A stretch of 64,000 nt of DNA from JAAGZL01 sp050290785 (GTDB lineage Bacteria; Pseudomonadota; Gammaproteobacteria; Chromatiales; Chromatiaceae). The stretch lies in contig JBNKIR010000001.1 of the NCBI GenBank assembly GCA_050290785.1, positions 124,001 through 188,000 of the forward strand, given 5' to 3'. The position numbers and the translations under genes are program-made. The notes under the pieces are model-generated. The model worked only from the letters and a program-made list of their open reading frames with translations, was not told the origin of the DNA and searched no databases. This document shows, one piece after another, positions 1 to 8,011 of this stretch; the stretch's first letter is position 1, and the number at the start of each line of letters is the position of its first letter.

Positions 1-2
1 TC

Positions 3-44
3 GCCCTGCCCCGCTATGTATCGGAGGCCCTCGCGCAGGGATGA
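3..44 (+). CDS. C-terminal end of an unidentified gene cut by the window start
   Basis: The frame starting at base 3 reads ALPRYVSEALAQG and ends at TGA 42-44, three bases before the TTG start of the next gene. This tight spacing suggests an upstream gene in the same operon as the decarboxylase. Thirteen residues are too few to name a family, and the call rests only on frame and spacing. Confidence 0.4.
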   Translation, partial: ALPRYVSEALAQG

Positions 45-47
45 CCC

Positions 48-1193
48 TTGAACGACCGGGTCATTCGTTTTGGTGGCAGTGATGAGGAGCAGGCGTATTA
101 CCGTGCGCTGGTGGCTAAACACGGCTCTCCCCTGCTGGTTCTGGACTGTGCGGAACTGCGCCGCAACTACAGATTGCTGCAAGAGCAACTGCCTGGTGTG
201 GATCTCTATTACGCCATAAAGGCATTTGCGTATCCTGCCATTCTGCAGGTCCTGAGTGAGATGGATGCCAACTTCGATGTTGCCTCTGCCGGTGAGATCG
301 ACATGTTGCGTGAGCTACAGATAAGCGGCAGACGTACTATCCATACCCATCCCATCAAGAAGGATACCGATATCAAGGCAGCCTTACGGGGCGGTTCCAC
401 CACCTTCGTCGTGGACAATATAGATGAGCTGAAGAAGCTGATCCCATACAAACAGCGCATCGGTCTACTGCTGCGCGTCAGTTTCCGTAGTGACAGCGCC
501 AAGGTGGATCTTTCCCGCAAATTCGGCTGCGCCCCGGATCAGGTGCCGGAACTGGTACAACAGGCCGCTGAATTGGGTGTACATGTGCGCGGGCTATCAT
601 TCCATGTCGGCTCCCAAAGCACCACCCCTGATGCCCATGTGGATGCCATTGAACGTTGCGCAGCACTGATCAGGGAGATTGAAGAACGTGAGGATCGTCC
701 TATGGATGTGCTGGACATAGGCGGCGGCTTCCCAGTGGACTACGCCACGACCGGATTCGATGCGGATGGCTACTTCGCACCCATCCGCAACGCCTTGCAG
801 GGTCTGCCGGAACATATAAATGTCATCGCCGAGCCAGGCAGATTCCTGATCGCATCAGCGGTGACCGGCATCAGCACCATCAGCGGCAAGGCCAGGCGCG
901 GAGACTATCTATGGTACTATCTGGATGACGGTATCTACGGCTCATACAGCGGACAACTGTTTGACCATACGATCTACCCCTTGCAGATATTCAATCAGGC
1001 CACAGAGCGCCAGAGATCGATCCTGGCTGGACCCACCTGCGACAGCATAGATATCATCGCTGAAGATGTGGATCTTCCTGAACTGCAGGAAGGAGATCTG
1101 CTGATCGGGCATATGATGGGGGCATACACCCATGCCACATCCACCAGCTTTAACTCGCTTGAGGGTGCGAAGATCGTAGTGGTAAATAGATAG
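48..1193 (+). CDS. Type III (alanine racemase-fold) PLP-dependent decarboxylase, probable ornithine/lysine decarboxylase
   Basis: A 381-residue protein of the eukaryotic-ODC/DapDC fold group, which removes the alpha-carboxylate from a basic amino acid and usually feeds polyamine synthesis in the cytoplasm. The PLP lysine is K58 in the motif YYAIKAF. The glycine-rich phosphate-binding segment is DIGGGFP, the barrel has EPGRFL, and the catalytic Cys331 lies in GPTCDSID with the following DDGIYGSYSG-type dimer residues; together these are characteristic of ODC rather than of diaminopimelate decarboxylase. Length fits bacterial type III ODCs. Translation starts at TTG 48 behind AGGG, immediately after the stop of the preceding frame, which suggests coupling. 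Exact substrate (ornithine or lysine) cannot be read from the sequence. A hairpin terminator follows. Confidence 0.88.
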   Translation: MNDRVIRFGGSDEEQAYYRALVAKHGSPLLVLDCAELRRNYRLLQEQLPGVDLYYAIKAFAYPAILQVLSEMDANFDVASAGEIDMLRELQISGRRTIHTHPIKKDTDIKAALRGGSTTFVVDNIDELKKLIPYKQRIGLLLRVSFRSDSAKVDLSRKFGCAPDQVPELVQQAAELGVHVRGLSFHVGSQSTTPDAHVDAIERCAALIREIEEREDRPMDVLDIGGGFPVDYATTGFDADGYFAPIRNALQGLPEHINVIAEPGRFLIASAVTGISTISGKARRGDYLWYYLDDGIYGSYSGQLFDHTIYPLQIFNQATERQRSILAGPTCDSIDIIAEDVDLPELQEGDLLIGHMMGAYTHATSTSFNSLEGAKIVVVNR

Positions 1194-1235
1194 ACGCAGC
1201 TTAGACCACGCCCGTTTCAAGCAAAAAACATGTGT

Positions 1236-1273
1236 AATGAGGACGAATATTCAGTATCGTCTTCGTCCTCATT
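1236..1273. terminator. Bidirectional hairpin terminator between convergent genes
   Basis: Perfect 12-bp inverted repeat (AATGAGGACGAA at 1236-1247, TTCGTCCTCATT at 1262-1273) with a 14-nt loop. It is flanked by GTTTCTGTT on the plus side, and by an A-run at 1223-1228 that reads as a T-run on the minus strand. It sits between the stops of the decarboxylase gene and creD and could end both transcripts. Confidence 0.65.
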
Positions 1274-1285
1274 GTTTCTGTTCGA

Positions 1286-2641
1286 TCATACCTGATCGTC
1301 AATCATTTCTCTCTGAGCGCCATACCAATTCACATTCCTGGTTACAAACATCACCAGAGCCAGTATTGCAAACAGACCGATCGAACCAGCTAGGAGCGAG
1401 TACTCCTGTTCCTGCAACAGGGCGAGAAGATAGAGATAAAGTGCAGTCATCCCTCCTCCAACCATTGCCGCCCTCCCCCTGCTCTGCAGCACGATCTTGG
1501 CATATGATGTTACCAGAGATATCACCATGGATGCGGCGATAAAATAGGCACAGATAAATCCTATGTGCTCTGCCAACGATAGCAACAACAGATAGAACAG
1601 ACACACCGCTCCGCCAACAAGGAGATACTGCAAGGGGTGAACGCGTATACCGCTCAGGATCTCGAACAGCCAAAACCCAATGAAGGTCAGTCCGATAAAA
1701 ATCAACTCATATTTCATGCTGCGTTCCGATTTGCCGTAGGTATCGAGGGGGAATGCCAGGTCCACACCTATCGCCGAATCGCATACCTTCTTTTGATTGC
1801 TCTTGCTTCTATTAAACCAACTTTGCGGATAGTTGCGTCCCAGATACGGGATCTCCCAGGATGCGCTGAAGCCATTCTCATTTACAGTTCTGTTAGTGGG
1901 TAACCAGTTGCCCTGAAAACTCGGATCTTTCCAATCTGAAGCCATAGTGATGGAACTGTGGCGTCCGACCGGTGCAATGTAAAATCCATCGCTGCCGCCC
2001 AGTTCCAGGGTCAGTTCAAATGTTGATTTACCACTGGATTCACCAAGATTAAGAGGTGTATGAAAACCACTTGCACCTGGCATTCCGTCACCTGCGCCTG
2101 GTTCAAGCACAGTGTCCCTTGCGTTGATATTCAATGATGACTCTTTCTGCACCGACTTGGGATCAGACATGGTTATGACAAACTGTGCCTTGTCCCACTG
2201 TAGATCACGATCCTTCGCCTCTAATACCATCCTGTCCAGATCAAAATCACCCTTCAGTTTAATCTGAGCGCGATACAATGGGATGCCATAGATGCTGCGA
2301 TAACGCATCTCGCTGTCTATATTGACCTTGGCATTGAGATGTTCAGGAAGAAACGTTGCATAATGCTTTTTCTGCTCGACTATCCATGGTGAACCCTGTT
2401 TTTGCTGTACTTGCTTCAGGTACGGAACAATGATCAGTGGACCCTGCAGTACCTGCCTCTTTCCCCACTTTTGGGTAACCTCGGCCACTGCCAAATCTCT
2501 GGTCGTTCTCCTTTCATGTATCAGATCACCAATCTGATAAATTGGGATCTGCAGGAGAAATATCAGAAAAGCTATACCCAATATCCGAAATAACTGCTCC
2601 TTTTCTGAACCTATTGTCCATCTGCGTATTTTCTCTGTCAT
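1286..2641 (-). CDS. creD: CreD family inner membrane protein
   Basis: A 451-residue polytopic membrane protein. One membrane segment lies near residues 17-38, followed by a large periplasmic region (about 40-305) and then a cluster of about five hydrophobic segments to the C-terminus. This is the standard CreD topology. The N-terminal region has the family-typical stretch DLIHERRTTRDLAVAEV followed by WGKRQVLQGPLIIVPY. In E. coli creD is a target of the CreBC two-component system, and its molecular activity is not established. No creBC genes are adjacent here. The ATG at 2641 has a GGGAG ribosome site. Family assignment is firm; function is not. Confidence 0.9.
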   Translation of the reverse strand: MTEKIRRWTIGSEKEQLFRILGIAFLIFLLQIPIYQIGDLIHERRTTRDLAVAEVTQKWGKRQVLQGPLIIVPYLKQVQQKQGSPWIVEQKKHYATFLPEHLNAKVNIDSEMRYRSIYGIPLYRAQIKLKGDFDLDRMVLEAKDRDLQWDKAQFVITMSDPKSVQKESSLNINARDTVLEPGAGDGMPGASGFHTPLNLGESSGKSTFELTLELGGSDGFYIAPVGRHSSITMASDWKDPSFQGNWLPTNRTVNENGFSASWEIPYLGRNYPQSWFNRSKSNQKKVCDSAIGVDLAFPLDTYGKSERSMKYELIFIGLTFIGFWLFEILSGIRVHPLQYLLVGGAVCLFYLLLLSLAEHIGFICAYFIAASMVISLVTSYAKIVLQSRGRAAMVGGGMTALYLYLLALLQEQEYSLLAGSIGLFAILALVMFVTRNVNWYGAQREMIDDQV

Positions 2642-2740
2642 GGTAGATATCTCCCGCTATGATTATTCTCCTATTAAACGGGAGCAGGATGGCAATGGAA
2701 TGGAGGAAAAATGGCAAAGCTGTGGCAGATTAGGGAGAAG

Positions 2741-2971
2741 TTAAAACATCCATCTATATCCGAGGATGGCAAGTGGAATAAGTGCAACCCAGGCTATCAT
2801 TCCAACGATAGTTACCATCGTGCCATCGGGATCAGGGGATTTGACCAAGATACGGCATAGCATATAGCCGAGGCCTCGTACCATAATGTCGAGTATAACC
2901 TCTATTAAAAAATGCCCTACGAAGCGAAAGATTACTCCGATAAATTCCCCTGCTATTCAACTAAGTGGCAT
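2741..2971 (-). pseudogene. Small membrane protein gene interrupted by an in-frame TGA at codon 5
   Basis: Directly downstream of mtnP, the stop TAA overlaps an AGGA ribosome site that is five bases before ATG 2971. The frame reads M-P-L-S, then TGA (2959-2957), and then stays open for 71 codons to TAA at 2741. The open part is amphipathic, then hydrophobic (VTIVGMIAWVALIPLAILGY), and looks like a real small membrane protein with the segment KSPDPDG between helices. The first in-frame ATG after the TGA is at 2884 and would leave only 47 residues. Possibilities are a nonsense mutation, a base-call error (TGG to TGA), readthrough, or reinitiation at a non-ATG codon. The family has no name I can give with certainty. 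Confidence 0.5.
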
Positions 2972-2979
2972 TGGCGTCC

Positions 2980-3720
2980 TTATAAATATCCACCCAGCTT
3001 TTGCAGCAGGGCATAAACCTTCTTCATCCCTTTATGCATATTCTCTTCTATGGCGTCCATGGTTATGGGTTGGTCGCTCTTCCCCGCCGCCCAGTTGGCT
3101 ACAATCGAACAGTGCGCATAACATAGGTCTAGCTCTTTGGCCAGGGCTGCCTCAGGCATCCCGGTCATACCTACCAGGTCACATCCATCATTTTGCATCC
3201 TTTTAATCTCCATAGCAGACTCAAGACGTGGTCCCTGGGTGGCGCCATAGGTTCCGTCTTTGATTATATCCAGCTTGGCATCTATGGCGGCATTGATCAG
3301 GGCAAGTCTTAGCTCCTGGCAGTATGGTTCAGTAAAATCGATATGGGTGACCTCTGACAGGTCATTTTCAAAAAAGGTATTGCCCCTCCCCCATGTGTAA
3401 TCAATGATCTGATCCGGTATGACAATGGTTTCCGGTGCCATATCGTCTCTGATACCTCCTACAGTGGCCATACCTATGACATAATCAACTTCGATGTGTC
3501 TGAGGGCCCATATATTGGCCCGGTAGTTTATCTTGTGCGGTGGAATAGTATGACCTGCCCCGTGTCTGGGTAGGAATACTATATCCATCCCATCGAAGCA
3601 GCCATGGATCAGTGGTGACGATGGTTCACCATAAGGGGTATTTACCACCTCACGCCTGGTGATCTTGAGGGATTCCATCTTGGCAAATCCGGATCCGCCG
3701 ATTATCGCTAGGTTTGTCAT
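2980..3720 (-). CDS. mtnP: S-methyl-5'-thioinosine / methylthioadenosine phosphorylase
   Basis: A 246-residue nucleoside phosphorylase (PNP/MTAP family II) that splits a methylthio-purine nucleoside with phosphate, recycling the by-product of polyamine synthesis. The N-terminal phosphate-binding motif IIGGSGF, the LPRHGAGH block and the C-terminal MTGMPEAALAKEL block are all present. In Pseudomonas the homologue acts on methylthioinosine after deamination, and the GPRLES segment and the gammaproteobacterial context fit that subtype better than classical MTAP. This is an inference. It lies last in the pdxJ-side gene string, 23 nt after pdxJ, and its stop codon overlaps the ribosome site of the small membrane gene downstream. 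A polyamine link with the decarboxylase at the window start is plausible. Confidence 0.88.
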   Translation of the reverse strand: MTNLAIIGGSGFAKMESLKITRREVVNTPYGEPSSPLIHGCFDGMDIVFLPRHGAGHTIPPHKINYRANIWALRHIEVDYVIGMATVGGIRDDMAPETIVIPDQIIDYTWGRGNTFFENDLSEVTHIDFTEPYCQELRLALINAAIDAKLDIIKDGTYGATQGPRLESAMEIKRMQNDGCDLVGMTGMPEAALAKELDLCYAHCSIVANWAAGKSDQPITMDAIEENMHKGMKKVYALLQKLGGYL

Positions 3721-3743
3721 GCTAGTTTGCTCACAGTTTAAAT

Positions 3744-4475
3744 TTATCCAACCAACAGCGCCTTCATGTCGGCAACCGCCTTGCCCAGCCCATCGAATAG
3801 CGCCCGAGCTATTATGGAATGTCCGATGTTCAATTCAGTGATACCGTCAACAGCGACAATCTCCTTTACATTGTGATAGTCGAGCCCATGTCCAGCATTC
3901 ACCTGGATACCGATGTCAATTCCATGCTTCACCGCTTCAGTTATCCTGATCAGTTCACGTCTCTTCTGATCTATAGATGTAGCATCGGCATAGTGCCCGG
4001 TGTGTATCTCAATAACCGGAGCGCCTGACTCTTTTGCTGCATCAATTTGTTTTAGATCAGCGTCTATGAATAGAGATACTCTTATCCCTGCGTCCTGCAA
4101 TCCGGCACAATACTCTTTCAGATAAGGGAGATTGCCTATTACATCCAGCCCACCCTCTGTAGTAAGTTCTTCCCGTTTCTCCGGTACTATGCAGCAATCA
4201 TGGGGAGCTATTCTGGTAGCTATGCCCAACATCTCTTTGGTCGCAGCCATCTCCAGATTCATATGTGTTTGCAGCATATCCTGCAGCATCTCAACATCTC
4301 GATCCTGTATATGACGTCTGTCTTCCCGTAGATGTAAGGTAATGGAATCAGCGCCTGCATGCTCCGCCACCAATGCGGCCTGTAGCGGTTCTGGATATTT
4401 GGTACCACGGGCCTGACGTACCGTGGCTATATGATCAATGTTTACTCCGAGTAGTATTTCTTTTCTCTGTTTCAT
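3744..4475 (-). CDS. pdxJ: Pyridoxine 5'-phosphate synthase PdxJ
   Basis: A 243-residue TIM-barrel enzyme that condenses 1-deoxy-xylulose 5-phosphate with 3-amino-2-oxopropyl phosphate in the DXP-dependent route to vitamin B6. The N-terminal LGVNIDHIATVRQARGT motif and the NAGHGLDYHNV and ELNIGHSIIARALF motifs near the C-terminus are characteristic. Length matches the family (about 240). It follows recO by 17 nt, the common order era-recO-pdxJ, and is probably cotranscribed with it. Confidence 0.96.
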   Translation of the reverse strand: MKQRKEILLGVNIDHIATVRQARGTKYPEPLQAALVAEHAGADSITLHLREDRRHIQDRDVEMLQDMLQTHMNLEMAATKEMLGIATRIAPHDCCIVPEKREELTTEGGLDVIGNLPYLKEYCAGLQDAGIRVSLFIDADLKQIDAAKESGAPVIEIHTGHYADATSIDQKRRELIRITEAVKHGIDIGIQVNAGHGLDYHNVKEIVAVDGITELNIGHSIIARALFDGLGKAVADMKALLVG

Positions 4476-4492
4476 ACTGTGCCGCCTGAAAA

Positions 4493-5170
4493 CTATTTAA
4501 ATAACTCACGGCTCTTCAATGGGCGATCCCCAAGATACTGTGCCAGTACGCGCCGCATGAGTATTCTGGCCTGACTCCTTTCTCTCTCATGATAGGGAAA
4601 GTTACCGGCCAATGCATGTAATGTGCTGCCGTTGATAGCATTCTTATCCGGAAGCGATGTCTCTCTGGGACCGTGCTCCAGTTCAAAATTATAGAATGCA
4701 TCATGCTTGATCTGATGACCCGTCTCCGCATCTGCATCAAGCAATAGCCCATAGCCAAGTTCATTCAGAAGTGCCACTTCGAAACTTCTCAATGGCGGTT
4801 CAATATCCGATGTAGAGGCTAGCTCTCCAAGCGTCATTTCGTAATGATTAAACAGCTCAGCATGCGGATCATTCCTTGCAAGTATGCGCATAAGTATCTC
4901 ATTCAGATAGAACCCGCAATATACGTTCTTGCCTTTAAGTGCTGGGACGCCTTTGTCCTGCTCGTAGAGAGACAGGGTTTTTACTTCACCTTTGCCCGTA
5001 AAGTTAATGACCAGCGGGTTAAAAGGCTGTAGTAGTGACGGCCCGTTTTTTTTACTCCTTGCTCCCTTGGCAATCGCAGGAAAACGACCATGTTCCCTGG
5101 TAAAGCACTCTAGTAAAAGACTGCTGTTGGAGTATGGGGTGCGGTGCAGCAAATAGGCACGGAACATCAT
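4493..5170 (-). CDS. recO: DNA repair protein RecO
   Basis: A 225-residue RecO: an N-terminal OB fold (residues 1-80, beginning FRAYLLHRTPYSNSSLLLE) and a helical C-terminal domain. RecO with RecR loads RecA on SSB-coated single strands in the RecFOR pathway. The zinc-finger cysteines of Gram-positive RecO are absent, as in E. coli. The start ATG overlaps the era stop by 4 bp (ATGA), so translation is probably coupled to era. Confidence 0.93.
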   Translation of the reverse strand: MMFRAYLLHRTPYSNSSLLLECFTREHGRFPAIAKGARSKKNGPSLLQPFNPLVINFTGKGEVKTLSLYEQDKGVPALKGKNVYCGFYLNEILMRILARNDPHAELFNHYEMTLGELASTSDIEPPLRSFEVALLNELGYGLLLDADAETGHQIKHDAFYNFELEHGPRETSLPDKNAINGSTLHALAGNFPYHERERSQARILMRRVLAQYLGDRPLKSRELFK

Positions 5171-6057
5171 TCACCATATCCAAGCTGGTGCAGTGATTTA
5201 CTATCACTTGACCAGCTCTTTTTTACCTTGACCCAAACCTTTAAAAATACTTTGTGATCGAAAAGTTTCTCCATCTCAATCCTGGCCTGAGTGGCAACAT
5301 CTTTTAATGCCTCTCCGTTTTTACCAATGATAATATTTTTCTGTCCCTTACGCTCTACCCAGATCAGTGTGGTTATATGGTATACACCATTCTTCACCTC
5401 AAATTTTTCTACCTCTACTGTCAAAGCGTAGGGGATTTCCTTGGCATAGCGTTGGGTAAGTTGTTCTCGCACCAGTTCTGCAGCAAGGAAACGCTCCGAT
5501 CTATCCGTAAGCTGATCGTCCGGATAGATGTTATCGCCTTCAGGCATGTAGTTAATAACCTTTGCTTCCAGTTCAGCTACATTTGCCCCATTCAGGGCAG
5601 AGAGAGGAATGACCTCAGTAAACGGGTGTCTGGATGAAACCTCTGCGATAAAGGGCAACAGATCCTCTTTATCCTTAATACGATCTACCTTATTGATAAT
5701 CAATATGCATTTGAGTCCATATTTGATTACGGTCTTTAGGACTGCCTCATCTTCATCGGTCCAGCGTAATGCCTCTATGACAAACAGCAACATATCTACA
5801 TCGGCCAGGGCAGATTTAGCCGTGCGGTTCAGGTATTTGTTCATGGGCTGATTGCCACGCTTATGTATACCTGGGGTATCGACATATACGATCTGACCCT
5901 CTGCAGTGGTCTTTACACCGAGTATACTGTGACGGGTGGTCTGCGGCTTATGTGATGTAATGGCTAGCTTCTGGCCGATAATCCTATTAAGCAGGGTAGA
6001 TTTACCAACATTGGGACGCCCTACTATCGCAGTGTAGCCACATCTATTTGCTTTCAT
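5167..6057 (-). CDS. era: GTPase Era
   Basis: A ribosome-assembly GTPase of 296 residues that binds 16S rRNA near its 3' end. It has the G1 motif GRPNVGKST, the DTPGIH G3 motif and NKVD G4, followed by a C-terminal KH domain containing IIGKNGEALK. The frame is open further upstream to 6129, but the start at ATG 6057 (MKANRCG) gives the usual Era N-terminus, with only a 14-bp overlap with rnc. The longer form would add 24 residues lying inside rnc. Order rnc-era-recO is conserved. Confidence 0.95.
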   Translation of the reverse strand: MKANRCGYTAIVGRPNVGKSTLLNRIIGQKLAITSHKPQTTRHSILGVKTTAEGQIVYVDTPGIHKRGNQPMNKYLNRTAKSALADVDMLLFVIEALRWTDEDEAVLKTVIKYGLKCILIINKVDRIKDKEDLLPFIAEVSSRHPFTEVIPLSALNGANVAELEAKVINYMPEGDNIYPDDQLTDRSERFLAAELVREQLTQRYAKEIPYALTVEVEKFEVKNGVYHITTLIWVERKGQKNIIIGKNGEALKDVATQARIEMEKLFDHKVFLKVWVKVKKSWSSDSKSLHQLGYGE

Positions 6058-6736
6058 GGATGTTGTTCTCAAGCGCAAATAAGATGTTTTCTGCAGCCTT
6101 CTGTTCAGCTTTGCGCCTACTAGATCCATCGGCGATGGTTTGCAGTTTTATATCATCAACGTCACATTTAACGATAAAGTGTTGGTTGTGTTGCTCGCCA
6201 GTGACTTCCAGAACAGAATACTCCGGAAGTTTATAATGTTTGGCCTGTAGATATTCCTGCAGCCTGGTCTTGGGGTCTTTCAGATTCTTCCTTGTTGCAA
6301 TATGGTCAAATCTGTCTTGGTAGATCCTGGTTATAACCTGACGCGCGGCCTCCAGTCCACCATCCAGATATACTGCGGCGATCACCGCTTCCAGGGCATC
6401 CGCAAGTATGGAGTTTCTTGATTGTCCGCCACTGCGTAGTTCGCCCGGCCCCAAATGTAGATAGTCTCCCAACTCAAGCTCTCTGGCTATCTCTGCCAGT
6501 GTCACACCTTTGACCAGGCTTGACCTCAATCTGCTCATATCTCCTTCGTCTGCTGAGCCGAGCTTATTAAACAGCACATCGGCCACGACAAATCCAAGAA
6601 TAGAGTCACCGAGAAACTCCAATCGCTCATTATTAACACCACCAGCACTTTTGTGTGTTAGTGCCTCATCGAAAACAGCAATATCGGAAAATTCGTAGCC
6701 AATCTTACGACTGAGATGTTCTAATGGTTCTCTCAA
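6044..6736 (-). CDS. rnc: Ribonuclease III
   Basis: A 230-residue double-strand-specific endoribonuclease that processes rRNA precursors and mRNAs. The signature ERLEFLGDSILGFVV and the second catalytic acidic cluster (LADALEAVIAAVYLDGG) are present in the N-terminal domain. A C-terminal dsRBD follows (from about 155; SSRRKAEQKAAENIL). It overlaps the DUF4845 gene upstream by 4 bp and era downstream by 14 bp. Confidence 0.96.
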   Translation of the reverse strand: MREPLEHLSRKIGYEFSDIAVFDEALTHKSAGGVNNERLEFLGDSILGFVVADVLFNKLGSADEGDMSRLRSSLVKGVTLAEIARELELGDYLHLGPGELRSGGQSRNSILADALEAVIAAVYLDGGLEAARQVITRIYQDRFDHIATRKNLKDPKTRLQEYLQAKHYKLPEYSVLEVTGEQHNQHFIVKCDVDDIKLQTIADGSSRRKAEQKAAENILFALENNIHESK

Positions 6737-7110
6737 TTGGTTATCAATTCCACTTCATCGCTAAAGGTTACTATTATTTCGATATTGCCTACCATCGGCT
6801 TACGCACATCATAATCTATACCGATTTTGAGTATCCCGGGCTTTTTGTCGATTTTCACCATGTCTCTCTTGATATCTCTAACGCCGTTGGTGATTAGCCG
6901 GGACATGACCATATTGGAGATCTCTTTGGTGCTCTTCTGAGTTATCAGTGGCTCTTCCTCAAATGATTTAAGGATGGATTTGACAGAATAGTTCTCAAGG
7001 TATATCGGGGCCAGCTTGAATGTCAGCAATGCAAAAAAACCGATAAGAAACAGTATAGTTAACCACCCCATACCAGTCATACCATGCTGCTTGTTTATTT
7101 TGCCTATCAT
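6733..7110 (-). CDS. DUF4845 domain-containing membrane protein
   Basis: A 125-residue protein with one hydrophobic segment near residues 15-35 (MGWLTILFLIGFFALLTF) preceded by basic residues, then an extracytoplasmic region starting KLAPIYLENYSV. DUF4845 proteins regularly sit between lepB and rnc in beta- and gammaproteobacteria, as here. Their function is unknown. The stop overlaps the rnc start by 4 bp, suggesting translational coupling. Confidence 0.85.
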   Translation of the reverse strand: MIGKINKQHGMTGMGWLTILFLIGFFALLTFKLAPIYLENYSVKSILKSFEEEPLITQKSTKEISNMVMSRLITNGVRDIKRDMVKIDKKPGILKIGIDYDVRKPMVGNIEIIVTFSDEVELITN

Positions 7111-7154
7111 TGAGCCAGCCTCCTAAAGGTTTAAAGATTACATTATTATGGATA

Positions 7155-7985
7155 CTAATTAATTCCTTCGCCAATCCTCTCCCAGGCTATCGGAAGGACA
7201 CTGTCTCTGTTTGAGTCCCAACTCATCCAAATACCAAACGCCTTTCCAACCAGGTTTTCTTCAGGAACATATCCCCAACAACGACTGTCATTGCTGTTAT
7301 CTCTATTATCGCCCATTACGAAATAAAAACCTTCAGGTACCTTGATTTCTCCACTGGTTAGCATCTGGCAGCCTGGGGGAAAATCTGGATATAACTGATT
7401 GACCAATATCGAGTGCTCTACATTTTCTAAAGTCTCAATATTTTCTAAGGTTCCAGTCATATTACCACCTGAGCCAGTGCCATTATATAGACCCATCTGT
7501 ACGTATTTCTGAGGTTTTCCATTTATTATCAGTTTCTTACCTCTATAATCTATGGTATCTCCAGGTACGGCAACAACACGTTTAATATAGTCAATAGATG
7601 TGTCTTTAGGGTAACGAAATACAACAATATCGCCCTTTTCCGGTTCACCTATATCGATGATCTTCTTGTTAAGTACAGGTAGCCTTATTCCATAACTAAA
7701 CTTATTAACCAAGATAAAGTCACCGATAAGAAGTGTCGGCATCATAGATCCGGAAGGTATTCTGAAAGGTTCCACTACCGCAGAACGTAGTACCAGGACA
7801 GCAAGGATGACTGGAAAAAAGGAGCGTGAGTATTCGACTAGAAGAGGTTCTTTATCTCTGGCAGAGCTAAAACCAATGGATATGTCACCTCTCCTTCTTG
7901 GACCGAAAAACATGACATCTGCGAGCCATATTGCACCTGTAATAGTTGTAGCTAAAACCAGTATCAGAGGAAAATCGATATTCAT
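7155..7985 (-). CDS. lepB: Signal peptidase I LepB
   Basis: A 276-residue inner-membrane peptidase that cleaves Sec and Tat signal peptides at the periplasmic face. N-terminal membrane segments lie at about 5-28 and 57-72. The catalytic Ser80 is in IPSGSMMPTL and Lys135 in YIKRVVAVPGD, and the MGDNRDNSNDSR box is intact. The gene lies between lepA and DUF4845, the standard order. Confidence 0.96.
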   Translation of the reverse strand: MNIDFPLILVLATTITGAIWLADVMFFGPRRRGDISIGFSSARDKEPLLVEYSRSFFPVILAVLVLRSAVVEPFRIPSGSMMPTLLIGDFILVNKFSYGIRLPVLNKKIIDIGEPEKGDIVVFRYPKDTSIDYIKRVVAVPGDTIDYRGKKLIINGKPQKYVQMGLYNGTGSGGNMTGTLENIETLENVEHSILVNQLYPDFPPGCQMLTSGEIKVPEGFYFVMGDNRDNSNDSRCWGYVPEENLVGKAFGIWMSWDSNRDSVLPIAWERIGEGIN

Positions 7986-8011
7986 ACGAACCTTCTTTTA
8001 TTAACTGTAGT

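Noticed and set aside
6058..6129. 24-codon N-terminal extension of Era
   Set aside because: Lies inside rnc and does not resemble Era N-termini, whereas ATG 6057 gives the family form.
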